A stretch of 5,455 nucleotides of DNA from Methanobacteriota archaeon (GTDB lineage: Archaea; Halobacteriota; Methanocellia; Methanocellales; Methanocellaceae). Position 1 is the first letter of the stretch. Every line of letters starts with the position of its first letter. The position numbers and the translations under genes are program-made. Of this stretch, positions 1-4,734 are shown piece by piece. The DNA lies in NCBI GenBank assembly GCA_023436075.1, contig JAEZKS010000173.1, forward strand, positions 1 through 5,455. Reading direction: 5' to 3'. Below the pieces are notes generated by a model. It was not told the origin of the DNA and did no database searches. It saw nothing but the letters and a program-made list of their open reading frames with translations.

Positions 1-851
1 TCTACGATGAGCAGGTAGGCAAGAACAACTACAAGGTTCACCTGTATAGCATCCCGACGAAGACTGACAAGGTGATCGCCACTGGCAATGTGCGGTCATA
101 TGGGAGCATCGGCAGCGGCAAGGTCGGGCTGCTCAACGAGAGCACTACTCAGATATCGCTCTACGACATCCCGAACGGGACTACCAATCAGGTGACGATT
201 AGCGAGGCACCCCGCACGTACCCGAGCATTAACAACGACGGTCGTCTTATATACATACAGGACGACGGCGGGAGCAACGACCTGGTGGGTAAGATATACA
301 TCTTCAGCCTGTACGAGTACACGTTCGCCTCGGGATTAAGAAACATTCTGGCGTACAACATGTCCCAGCCCAACGAGCCCAGGTCCGATGGCGATTACAT
401 CGTCTGGTGCGAGACAAGCGACGGCAGTCGGAATATCATGCTCTACGACAAGAAGACAAGTAAGACGAAGGCTATCAGCGCTGCAGGCGCGGACAGCGAC
501 CACCCGAGGATATCAGGCAACACAGTCGTATATCGCAGCGTCGTGGGCGGCTCGGATCATATCTACGCGTACGACATCGCTACCGGCGAGACGAGGATCG
601 TTTCCAGCACTTCCAGCCAGGGCATGCAGTACTATGCTGACGTCTCTGGCAGCCGCATCGTGTACGACGATAACCGGGACGGGAAGTGGGACATATACAT
701 GTTCGACAGGGCCACGATGCAGGAGACCCGGCTGACCAACGAGCCCCATGATCAGATGATGCCCCAGATATATGGCAACTACGTGATCTACATGGACAAC
801 AGGAACTACAATTCCGGCAACGAGTGGGACCTGTATGTCATGACCATTTGA
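1..851 (+). CDS. TolB-like beta-propeller repeat protein, C-terminal part (5' end outside window)
   Basis: The frame is open from base 3 with no stop, so this is the C-terminal roughly 282 residues of a longer protein; the in-frame GTG at 72 is internal, because the residues before it (YDEQVGKNNYKVHLYSIP) already form a repeat blade. Seen: about six repeats of 40-50 residues, each with a hydrophobic strand such as NYVIYMDNR or SRIVYDDNR, then a D/W-D-I/L-Y strand (KWDIYMFDRAT, EWDLYVMTI) and a T-x-x-x-x-L/I turn. This pattern belongs to TolB/PD40-type beta-propellers, which in methanogens commonly occur in secreted or S-layer-associated proteins. The protein ends directly after a blade strand, with no C-terminal membrane anchor or sorting signal. 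Any signal peptide would lie upstream of the window. The propeller fold is fairly sure; the ligand and role are unknown, with extracellular scaffold or binding the likeliest. Confidence 0.8.
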   Translation, partial: YDEQVGKNNYKVHLYSIPTKTDKVIATGNVRSYGSIGSGKVGLLNESTTQISLYDIPNGTTNQVTISEAPRTYPSINNDGRLIYIQDDGGSNDLVGKIYIFSLYEYTFASGLRNILAYNMSQPNEPRSDGDYIVWCETSDGSRNIMLYDKKTSKTKAISAAGADSDHPRISGNTVVYRSVVGGSDHIYAYDIATGETRIVSSTSSQGMQYYADVSGSRIVYDDNRDGKWDIYMFDRATMQETRLTNEPHDQMMPQIYGNYVIYMDNRNYNSGNEWDLYVMTI

Positions 852-909
852 TCATCCAGTCCCGTCACGCCTTAACGCTACCACACTACGCTTCGCTTCT
901 GGCTATCGC

Positions 910-1653
910 TTATTTATGCGCGACAAAGATCGCATCATAGCTCTCACTCTCGTCGATAGGGATCATGTCGAAGCCGCCGTAGACGTCGATATCCCGGAAG
1001 CCTGCCTGCTCCATCAGCATCTCCAGCTTAGCTACGGGCACTGGATTGTACTTCACTACGTCCACATTGAACTTAGGGAGCCCGTTTTCTTCAATGATGG
1101 AGAGGATATTGAATACCACAAGGCCTTCGAAGTAATCGATGGCGAAAATGAAAACATCCGTCCCGCCGTCAGTATGCGAGAACGATGACGGGATGAAACG
1201 ATCGCCGTCCATGTACAGGCGATCGAAGTTCTCGATGTGCACGATGCAGAGGCCGCCGGGCCGCAAGGCATCGTACATGCTCCGCAGTGATCGCAGGAGA
1301 TTATCGTCTCCGAACTCATGGGGGAGGGAGTTGCCCATGGAGAGGACACAGTCAAAGGCACGACCCGGCCGCATCTCTTTCACATCGCCCAGAGACAGCT
1401 TCGCTTCGACGCCTCGCTCCTCCAGGTTCTGCCAGGCGACCTCGAGCATGTGCGGGGATGAGTCCACGCCTTCTACCTCGAAACCCATCACTGCGAGCAT
1501 GGCGCAGTGGAACCCGGTGCCACAGTGACAGTCCAGGATTCTGTGCGTGCCTGCCGGCAACATCCTGCGGAAGAAAGCCTCCTCCTTGTGCCAGCGTCGC
1601 TGCCATTCCATCATCCGGTCAAACCGCCTGGCAAAGCCTTCGTAGAAGTCCAT
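910..1653 (-). CDS. class I SAM-dependent methyltransferase, glycine/sarcosine N-methyltransferase-like
   Basis: A 247-residue protein that should transfer a methyl group from S-adenosylmethionine in the cytoplasm; the acceptor is not evident. Seen: motif I RILDCHCGTG at residues 38-47, the acidic ribose-binding residue in GVDSSPHML (D64), a motif II-type GDV at 89-91, FDCVLSMGNSLPH at 100-112, and LRPGG at 130-134 before the strand LCIVHIEN. The GNS-x-x-H block resembles the GNSFAH-type motif of glycine N-methyltransferases, so a small-molecule amine is a reasonable guess, but the C-terminal half (150-247) is the substrate-specific part and gives no clear match. ATG at 1653 is chosen because it begins the usual MDFYEGFARRFD helix. 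No Shine-Dalgarno site precedes it, but a TATA-like box lies about 29 nt upstream, consistent with a leaderless transcript. It converges with the propeller gene across a 58-nt gap. Confidence 0.85.
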   Translation of the reverse strand: MDFYEGFARRFDRMMEWQRRWHKEEAFFRRMLPAGTHRILDCHCGTGFHCAMLAVMGFEVEGVDSSPHMLEVAWQNLEERGVEAKLSLGDVKEMRPGRAFDCVLSMGNSLPHEFGDDNLLRSLRSMYDALRPGGLCIVHIENFDRLYMDGDRFIPSSFSHTDGGTDVFIFAIDYFEGLVVFNILSIIEENGLPKFNVDVVKYNPVPVAKLEMLMEQAGFRDIDVYGGFDMIPIDESESYDAIFVAHK

Positions 1654-1676
1654 CGTAACAAAGAATGGCCCACAGG

Positions 1677-1686
1677 AATAAAAAAG
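1677..1686 (-). promoter_or_regulatory. TATA-like box of the methyltransferase gene
   Basis: Read on the minus strand this is CTTTTTTATT, centred about 29 nt before the ATG at 1653. In archaea the box lies about 25-30 nt before the transcription start, so the transcript would begin at or just before the ATG. This fits the lack of a Shine-Dalgarno site. Confidence 0.45.
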
Positions 1687-1830
1687 ATTTCAAAAGAGTA
1701 TTAAAGCATCATCATATCGGGGGATATGCAGCCGACGCGGCCTCGCGCGCGTAATGAGAGTTCGCAGCATGGCGTGCGACGATTTCCTGGCCAGTTTTTA
1801 TCGTCTTTACCTGTCCATAAACGCATACAG

Positions 1831-1855
1831 GGGGACCTTTTGGGAAAAGGTCCCC
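1831..1855. repeat. hairpin repeat, copy 1
   Basis: A perfect 11-bp stem, GGGGACCTTTT paired with AAAAGGTCCCC, with a GGG loop. It is followed by TGCACCCTTCTAAAAC, which resembles the sequence after copy 2, so the two are probably copies of one intergenic repeat family. A second small stem, GTGCC-TTC-GGCAC (1885-1897), lies between them. It could act in RNA, but nothing shows which strand is transcribed. Confidence 0.6.
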
Positions 1856-1920
1856 TTGCACCCTTCTAAAACGATCCTTAAAAGGTGCCTTCGGCACATG
1901 TGTTTGGTGTCGTGACCCAG

Positions 1921-1962
1921 GGAGCTTTTGGAAAAGCCCCCGGGAGCCCCTCAAAACTTTTT
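1921..1962. repeat. hairpin repeat, copy 2, with T-run
   Basis: Stem GGAGCTTTT (1921-1929) pairs with AAAAGCCCC (1932-1940) with one A/C mismatch. It is followed by GGGAGCCCCTCAAAACTTTTTT, parallel to the tail of copy 1. On the plus strand the hairpin plus six T residues resembles a terminator, but no plus-strand gene lies upstream. On the minus strand it begins just after the tRNA 3' end, where the TTTT of AGTTTTGAG could help end the tRNA transcript. Confidence 0.5.
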
Positions 1963-1965
1963 TAG

Positions 1966-2047
1966 CGCCGAGGAGGAGACTTGAACTCCTAAGGCCTTGC
2001 GACCGCTGGTTTTCGAGACCAGTCCCTTACCGTTAGAGTACCTCGGC
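1966..2047 (-). tRNA. tRNA-Ser (anticodon CGA)
   Basis: Read on the minus strand, all arms of a class II tRNA are present. The acceptor stem GCCGAGG/CCTCGGC is followed by discriminator G, as expected for serine. The D arm contains CTC-TAACGGTAA-GGG. The anticodon stem is CTGGT/ACCAG with loop CTCGAAA, giving anticodon CGA, which reads UCG. The extra arm GGTC-GCAA-GGCC forms a four-pair stem with one G-U pair, and the T arm is AGGAG-TTCAAGT-CTCCT. The gene is 82 nt. The next bases are CTA, so CCA is not encoded and would be added after transcription. No intron is seen in the anticodon loop. The long extra arm and the discriminator rule out an ordinary class I tRNA. Confidence 0.96.
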
Positions 2048-2082
2048 GTGCGGGAAATTCTCTTTCCTTTTACATGCCGGAG

Positions 2083-2090
2083 TATTTAAA
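2083..2090 (-). promoter_or_regulatory. TATA box of the tRNA-Ser gene
   Basis: TTTAAATA on the minus strand, centred about 40 nt upstream of the mature tRNA 5' end. This predicts a start roughly 10-15 nt before the tRNA, removed by RNase P. It is a close match to the archaeal box A. Confidence 0.6.
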
Positions 2091-2144
2091 ATTTATGCCG
2101 GCCGGGAATGCGCAATGGTTGCAGACATGGCCGTACAGAATTGC

Positions 2145-2155
2145 AAAATATTTTA
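2145..2155 (+). promoter_or_regulatory. TATA box of the small protein / SAMP-like / cysteine desulfurase operon
   Basis: AAAATATTTTA lies about 40 nt before the ATG at 2191, which places transcription start near 2175-2180, just upstream of a GTGATC Shine-Dalgarno site (2181-2186). The tRNA promoter faces the other way about 60 bp to the left, so this is a divergent promoter pair. Confidence 0.55.
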
Positions 2156-2190
2156 TTCATTCCACGCGCTATTACGTATAGTGATCTGGC

Positions 2191-2385
2191 ATGTCTGGAA
2201 AGTTCAAGAAGCGGGACATCGAAAGGAAGGGCTCCATAAAGGAACACGAGAAAGACATGAAGCTCCTTGACGAGAACGCCGAAGATCTCGCCCGGCCGGA
2301 TAAGCTGAACAAGGAATACGAAAAAGAGACTGAGCCCGGAGCGAAAGACGTGACTTCCAGTCTCAAGAAGCGGGAAGGGATATAA
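2191..2385 (+). CDS. small highly charged protein, unknown function
   Basis: A 64-residue protein I do not recognise. It is dominated by K, E, D and R, has no Cys and no hydrophobic stretch, so it is cytoplasmic and probably largely helical or disordered (for example EHEKDMKLLDENAEDLARPD at residues 19-38). ATG at 2191 is supported by the archaeal Shine-Dalgarno sequence GTGATC (2181-2186) with 4-nt spacing and by a TATA box about 40 nt upstream. It is the first gene of an operon; its stop codon abuts or slightly overlaps the next frame, which encodes a ubiquitin-fold protein. Its lysine content would suit a modifier target or partner, but that is conjecture. Another possibility is that it is the N-terminal part of one product joined to the next frame by a +1 shift or by an unnoticed indel. 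Confidence 0.65.
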   Translation: MSGKFKKRDIERKGSIKEHEKDMKLLDENAEDLARPDKLNKEYEKETEPGAKDVTSSLKKREGI

Positions 2386-2386
2386 G

Positions 2387-2593
2387 CTGCTTCTGCGAAT
2401 CAAGCTGCATGCCGGCAGGACGGAAGAGAAGGAGATAGAGTTCCGGGACGGGGGCAACTACTACGATCTCCTGGCTGAGCTTAAGCTCAACCCGGAGACA
2501 GTGGTCGTCTTCCGGGACGGCGTGCCCGTGCCCTTTGACTCGGCAGTGTCTGCGGGCAAAATTGACGTGTTGAGAGTGGTGTCCGGAGGCTAA
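2387..2593 (+). CDS. SAMP2/MoaD/ThiS-like ubiquitin-fold protein with C-terminal Gly-Gly
   Basis: About 68 residues. Such proteins are adenylated at the C-terminal glycine by an E1-like enzyme and then carry sulfur as a thiocarboxylate (tRNA or Moco/thiamin pathways) or are attached to lysines. Seen: strand LLLRIKLHAG (2-10), strand EKEIEFRDG, helix YDLLAELKLNPE (26-37), strand TVVVFRDGVPVPFD (38-51), and the terminal strand IDVLRVVSGG followed by TAA. The layout closely follows haloarchaeal SAMP2, including DG-x-PVP-x-D and VLR-x-x-x-GG. The frame is open from 2354 but has no ATG, GTG or TTG before the fold begins. The best start is CTG at 2387, 6 nt after AAGGGA; CTG at 2393 is also possible. 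The first usable GTG falls in the third strand and would destroy the fold. It lies 30 nt before the cysteine desulfurase gene. The product is confident, the start is not. Confidence 0.78.
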   Translation: MLLRIKLHAGRTEEKEIEFRDGGNYYDLLAELKLNPETVVVFRDGVPVPFDSAVSAGKIDVLRVVSGG

Positions 2594-2623
2594 GCGCCCT
2601 GGACCCTGTTTCGAGGCTCATTG

Positions 2624-3805
2624 ATGTACGACGTTTATAAGATACGGGAGGACTTTCCGGTTCTGAAGGAGGTAATTTACCTCGACAGCGCTGCGACGTC
2701 GCAGAAGCCGCTTCAGGTCGTCGCTACCGTGGACGAGTATTTCACGAAGTACTGTGGCAGTTACGGCCGCGGCGCTCACCGGCTCGCCCGACTGACCACA
2801 GAGAGATATGAAGATTCCAGGGATGCCGTCGCAAACTTTTTCGGCGTTCCTCCCCGGAATATCGTCTTCACGCGGAACACTACGGAAAGCGTGAACATGG
2901 TGGCCTGCGGGCTGGACTGGCGTAAGGGCGACCATGTGGTCACCACAGTCGTCGAGCACCACAGCAACCTGCTGCCATGGATCCGGCTCCGGGAAAAAGG
3001 CGTGGACGTGACCGTGGTCGACTCCGGGGAGGACGGCGTCGTGCCCCCGGCAGCCATCGAGCAGGCGATCACCGATAAAACAAGGATCATAGCGATGACA
3101 CACGTGTCGAACTTTTTCGGGTCGGCACAGGACATACGCTCCGTTGCCAGGATAGCGAAAAAGCACGGCGTCATGCTGCTTATCGATGCGGCCCAGTCCG
3201 CCGGAGAAACCCCGCTGAACCTCGGGGAGCTCGGCTGCGATTTCGCCTGCATGCCTGGCCACAAGGGACTACTCGGGCCCCAGGGCACCGGGATACTTTA
3301 CGTCAAGAAGCCCGAGGACCTCCGGCCAGTATTCGTCGGCGGCGGCACTGTCCACACAGTTACCACCGGTTCGTTCACGTTCGACGAGATACCCTCCCGG
3401 TTCGAGTATGGCACCCCGAACATCCCGGGCGTAATCGGTCTCGGCAGTGGCGTCGAATACGTCAGGTCACTGGGCGTAAGCGACATCGAGCGGCATGTCA
3501 ACAGCCTGGCCAGGGAATGCGCGAAACGTCTGGCGGAGATACCGCAGGTCCAGATCTACGGGCCGGAAAAGAGAGCATCGCTGGTAGCCTTTAACGTCGA
3601 GAACGTGAACCCTCATGATGTGGCCATGATACTGGACGAGACGCAGAAGATCTGCATACGCAGCGGCCAGCATTGCGCCCAGACCGCGCTGGCTCGCCTG
3701 TGCATCACCGGCTCGGCCAGGGCATCCTTCGGATGCTACAACACGAAGGAGGAGGTCGACCTCCTTGTCAGGGCCGTCGAACAGATCGCTAGATCGTTCT
3801 CTTGA
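2624..3805 (+). CDS. sufS: cysteine desulfurase, SufS/CsdA-type, PLP-dependent
   Basis: A 393-residue class V aminotransferase-fold enzyme that removes sulfur from L-cysteine, giving alanine and an enzyme-bound persulfide. Seen: N-terminal YLDSAATSQKP (19-29), PLP-stacking His in VEHHSNLLPW (H112), cofactor-binding LIDAAQSAG (D188, Q191), Schiff-base lysine in MPGHKGLLGPQGTG (K214), FEYGTPNIPGVIGLG (260-274), persulfide Cys in IRSGQHCAQ (C351), and SARASFGCYNT (R366), where SufS enzymes have RASxxxYNT. Spacing and length match E. coli SufS. ATG at 2624 is preferred over TTG at 2621 because GAGG (2613-2616) is then 7 nt away. It follows the SAMP-like gene by 30 nt in one probable operon, suggesting it feeds sulfur to that protein; no SufE, IscU or SufBC gene is in view. 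The symbol denotes family; the partner is inferred. Confidence 0.93.
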   Translation: MYDVYKIREDFPVLKEVIYLDSAATSQKPLQVVATVDEYFTKYCGSYGRGAHRLARLTTERYEDSRDAVANFFGVPPRNIVFTRNTTESVNMVACGLDWRKGDHVVTTVVEHHSNLLPWIRLREKGVDVTVVDSGEDGVVPPAAIEQAITDKTRIIAMTHVSNFFGSAQDIRSVARIAKKHGVMLLIDAAQSAGETPLNLGELGCDFACMPGHKGLLGPQGTGILYVKKPEDLRPVFVGGGTVHTVTTGSFTFDEIPSRFEYGTPNIPGVIGLGSGVEYVRSLGVSDIERHVNSLARECAKRLAEIPQVQIYGPEKRASLVAFNVENVNPHDVAMILDETQKICIRSGQHCAQTALARLCITGSARASFGCYNTKEEVDLLVRAVEQIARSFS

Positions 3806-3807
3806 GG

Positions 3808-4000
3808 TTTAAGAGGTCGGCAAGAGGTCTCCGAGCTTCAACACAGAGGTCTCAGAGGCTCCAGAGGTATCACAGAGGACTCTTAACAGATAGGATTACA
3901 TGAGCCATGTTTTTTATTCGCCCTCTGTGCGTCCTCTGTGTACTCTGTGACCTCTGTGTTGAAGCTCGGAGACCTCGGTAACCTCGGGAGCCTTTAAGAG
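3808..4000. repeat. MITE-like inverted-repeat element with 8-nt flanking direct repeats
   Basis: Bases 3824-3851 are the exact reverse complement of 3949-3976 (28 of 28), separated by 97 nt; weaker complementarity continues outward and inward. Both arms are built from AGAGG or CAGAGG words every 9-11 nt (starts 3844, 3853, 3862 and 3873 on the left; the complement CCTCTG at 3922, 3933 and 3951 on the right). TTTAAGAG occurs at 3808-3815 and again at 3993-4000, bounding the structure like a target-site duplication. There is no coding capacity, so if mobile it would need a transposase in trans. The direct repeats share AGAG with the internal words, so chance is not excluded. An RNA copy would fold into a long hairpin. 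Confidence 0.6.
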
Positions 4001-4007
4001 CCTCTTA
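3995..4007. repeat. 13-nt palindrome
   Basis: TAAGAG-C-CTCTTA is a perfect palindrome about a central C. It overlaps the right-hand TTTAAGAG copy and sits at the point where the sequence becomes AT-rich. Confidence 0.4.
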
Positions 4008-4042
4008 CATAAAGTATATAGTTCGTCTAAATCACCTTTAAC

Positions 4043-4087
4043 TTTGGCTGATTTTATTGAATAGTCAATAATTTGGCTATTTTTTAA
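4043..4087 (+). promoter_or_regulatory. promoter with operator-like symmetry for the small-gene block
   Basis: TTATTGA-ATAG-TCAATAA (4054-4071) is a perfect 7-bp inverted repeat, flanked by two direct copies of TTTGGCT (4043-4049 and 4072-4078). TATTTTTTAA at 4078-4087 is a good TATA box, 42-51 nt before the ATG at 4129, leaving a leader of about 20 nt that holds the Shine-Dalgarno site. A repressor on the palindrome would sit just upstream of the TATA box. Confidence 0.5.
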
Positions 4088-4128
4088 CTGAACGTGCCAA
4101 TGCGTACCAAATCAAGGAGAAATACGCA

Positions 4129-4428
4129 ATGGCAAAGAATGGTATCAACAACGGCGGCGTTGAAGCTGCCGATGCACAGCAGTCGAACGCAAACCACTTC
4201 GCTGGATACAACGGCGGTTTCACGATCAAATTCTACGGAGGCGCACTCAAGTGCACGCCCGCCGGTAAGCTCAAAGATGGCACTCCGTATAACTCGTCGG
4301 TCAAGGCCATCGGTGTGATCGATGATGGCTCGCCTGCGAAGATCACGAAAACGTTCATCTGCGCTCTGGTTGACTCGTACCAGAACGATCCGATGTTCAA
4401 GGCGTTTGTAGACGCTCTGCCGGAGTGA
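4129..4428 (+). CDS. hypothetical protein, first gene of the small-gene block
   Basis: 99 residues, not recognised. ATG at 4129 is set by a strong Shine-Dalgarno sequence AAGGAGA (4114-4120) 8 nt upstream. The N-terminal 27 residues are polar and rich in Asn, Gly, Gln and Ala, probably flexible. The rest looks beta-rich: GGFTIKFYGG (29-38), a short ALKCTP strand, a turn KLKDGTPYN, then SVKAIGVIDDG and KITKTFICALVD, ending in a short helix PMFKAFVDALPE. No signal peptide, membrane segment or metal site is seen. A small beta-barrel with a basic turn would suit a single-stranded-DNA-binding protein of a small virus or plasmid, but that is only a shape-based guess. Its stop codon lies within the Shine-Dalgarno site of the next gene, so the two are translationally linked. 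Confidence 0.7.
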   Translation: MAKNGINNGGVEAADAQQSNANHFAGYNGGFTIKFYGGALKCTPAGKLKDGTPYNSSVKAIGVIDDGSPAKITKTFICALVDSYQNDPMFKAFVDALPE

Positions 4429-4430
4429 TC
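4422..4430 (+). promoter_or_regulatory. Shine-Dalgarno site overlapping a stop codon
   Basis: GGAGTGATC is nearly the full complement of the archaeal 16S rRNA 3' end (consensus GGAGGTGATC), 4 nt before the ATG at 4435. It contains the TGA stop (4426-4428) of the previous gene, so terminating ribosomes stop on the next initiation site. Confidence 0.75.
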
Positions 4431-4434
4431 GGCA

Positions 4435-4734
4435 ATGACCTGGACGAAGGACGATAAAGGGCGATTCGTCTGGCGCCAGGACCCGGACGACCTCGATCTC
4501 TGCGCCTATCCTAAGTTCCAAGCGCTGATCATGAAGAAAAAGACGTGCCCCAAGTGCGGCGCTGCTGCTTTCTTCAATGGAATGGTCTTCCGCGTCCGCA
4601 CCTATGGATGCACGAAAAAGACGTGTGGCCATCACTGGAACGCGAACGGGAAGACATGCCAGGAGAACAGGTCGATCTTAAGAGGAGGGCTTTTGCCCTC
4701 CGCTTCTTCTGGTGTCCGATCGGAGGGATGTTAA
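4435..4734 (+). CDS. zinc-ribbon protein, unknown function
   Basis: 99 residues. Seen: TCPKCG (C38, C41), then RVRTYGC-x4-CGHHW (C59, C64, H66, H67) and C75, a CxxC-x17-CxxxxC zinc ribbon with GHHW after the last knuckle, as in many small DNA- or RNA-binding and transposase-associated ribbons. The first 35 residues are charged with aromatic residues (WTKDDKGRFVWRQDPDD). ATG at 4435 follows the excellent GGAGTGATC site. The last 20 or so residues (ILRGGLLPSASSG onward) are encoded by a DNA hairpin and look unlike the rest, so this tail may be non-essential or a former intergenic terminator now read through. The TAA stop is immediately followed by the ATG of the next gene. A nucleic-acid-binding role is likely from the ribbon; nothing more specific can be said. 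Confidence 0.75.
   Translation: MTWTKDDKGRFVWRQDPDDLDLCAYPKFQALIMKKKTCPKCGAAAFFNGMVFRVRTYGCTKKTCGHHWNANGKTCQENRSILRGGLLPSASSGVRSEGC
4684..4701 (+). terminator. stem-loop within the 3' end of the zinc-ribbon gene
   Basis: GGAGGGC-TTTT-GCCCTCC forms a perfect 7-bp GC-rich stem with a TTTT loop, followed by the pyrimidine stretch GCTTCTTCT. It resembles a bacterial or phage intrinsic terminator but lacks a clean T-run. It may trim or attenuate the transcript, or protect an RNA 3' end before the next gene. Confidence 0.4.

Larger units (their letters stand above)
1654..1965. other. intergenic region with hairpin repeats, no convincing gene
   Basis: This gap of about 310 bases between the tRNA and the methyltransferase holds the methyltransferase promoter, a small palindrome CATATC-GGGG-GATATG (1713-1728), and two related stem-loops further right. 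An 80-codon minus-strand frame spans most of it, but it runs through both hairpins, has low-complexity composition and has no ribosome binding site, so I do not call it. Confidence 0.6.
3806..4128. other. non-coding region: inverted-repeat element, then AT-rich promoter region
   Basis: These 323 bases hold no plausible gene. The left two thirds are the inverted-repeat element. From about 4007 the sequence turns AT-rich and carries the promoter and operator-like symmetry of the small-gene block. TTTTTT at 3910-3915, inside the element, could serve as a terminator for the cysteine desulfurase transcript. Confidence 0.7.

Noticed and set aside
72..74. GTG at 72 as the start of the propeller gene
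   Set aside because: The same frame is open to the window edge and already encodes part of a propeller blade, so the true start is upstream of the window.
1713..1728. Palindrome CATATC-GGGG-GATATG upstream of the methyltransferase promoter as an operator
   Set aside because: A single 6-bp inverted repeat about 30 nt further upstream than the TATA box is within chance expectation, and no second site supports it.
1712..1954. 80-codon minus-strand open frame between the tRNA and the methyltransferase
   Set aside because: It runs through both hairpin repeats, has no ribosome binding site and shows no protein-like pattern. It is best explained as chance in repeat DNA.
1966..2047. tRNA-Ser as the attachment site of the foreign block
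   Set aside because: The block begins about 2 kb away beyond an intact operon, and I found no repeat of the tRNA 3' end near 4010-4130 or 5340-5455.
2618..3288. Long minus-strand open frames opposite the cysteine desulfurase (about 170 and 214 codons)
   Set aside because: They are antisense shadows of a strongly conserved enzyme, caused by GC-rich third positions; neither has recognisable protein features.
3811..3980. CRISPR array suggested by repeated CAGAGG words
   Set aside because: Units are only 9-11 nt with no unique spacers of regular length, and the two halves are mirror images. This is an inverted repeat, not direct repeats with spacers.
4084..4635. 183-codon minus-strand open frame across the first two small genes
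   Set aside because: The plus-strand genes have strong Shine-Dalgarno sites, coupled stops and starts, and a clear zinc ribbon. The antisense frame has none of these.
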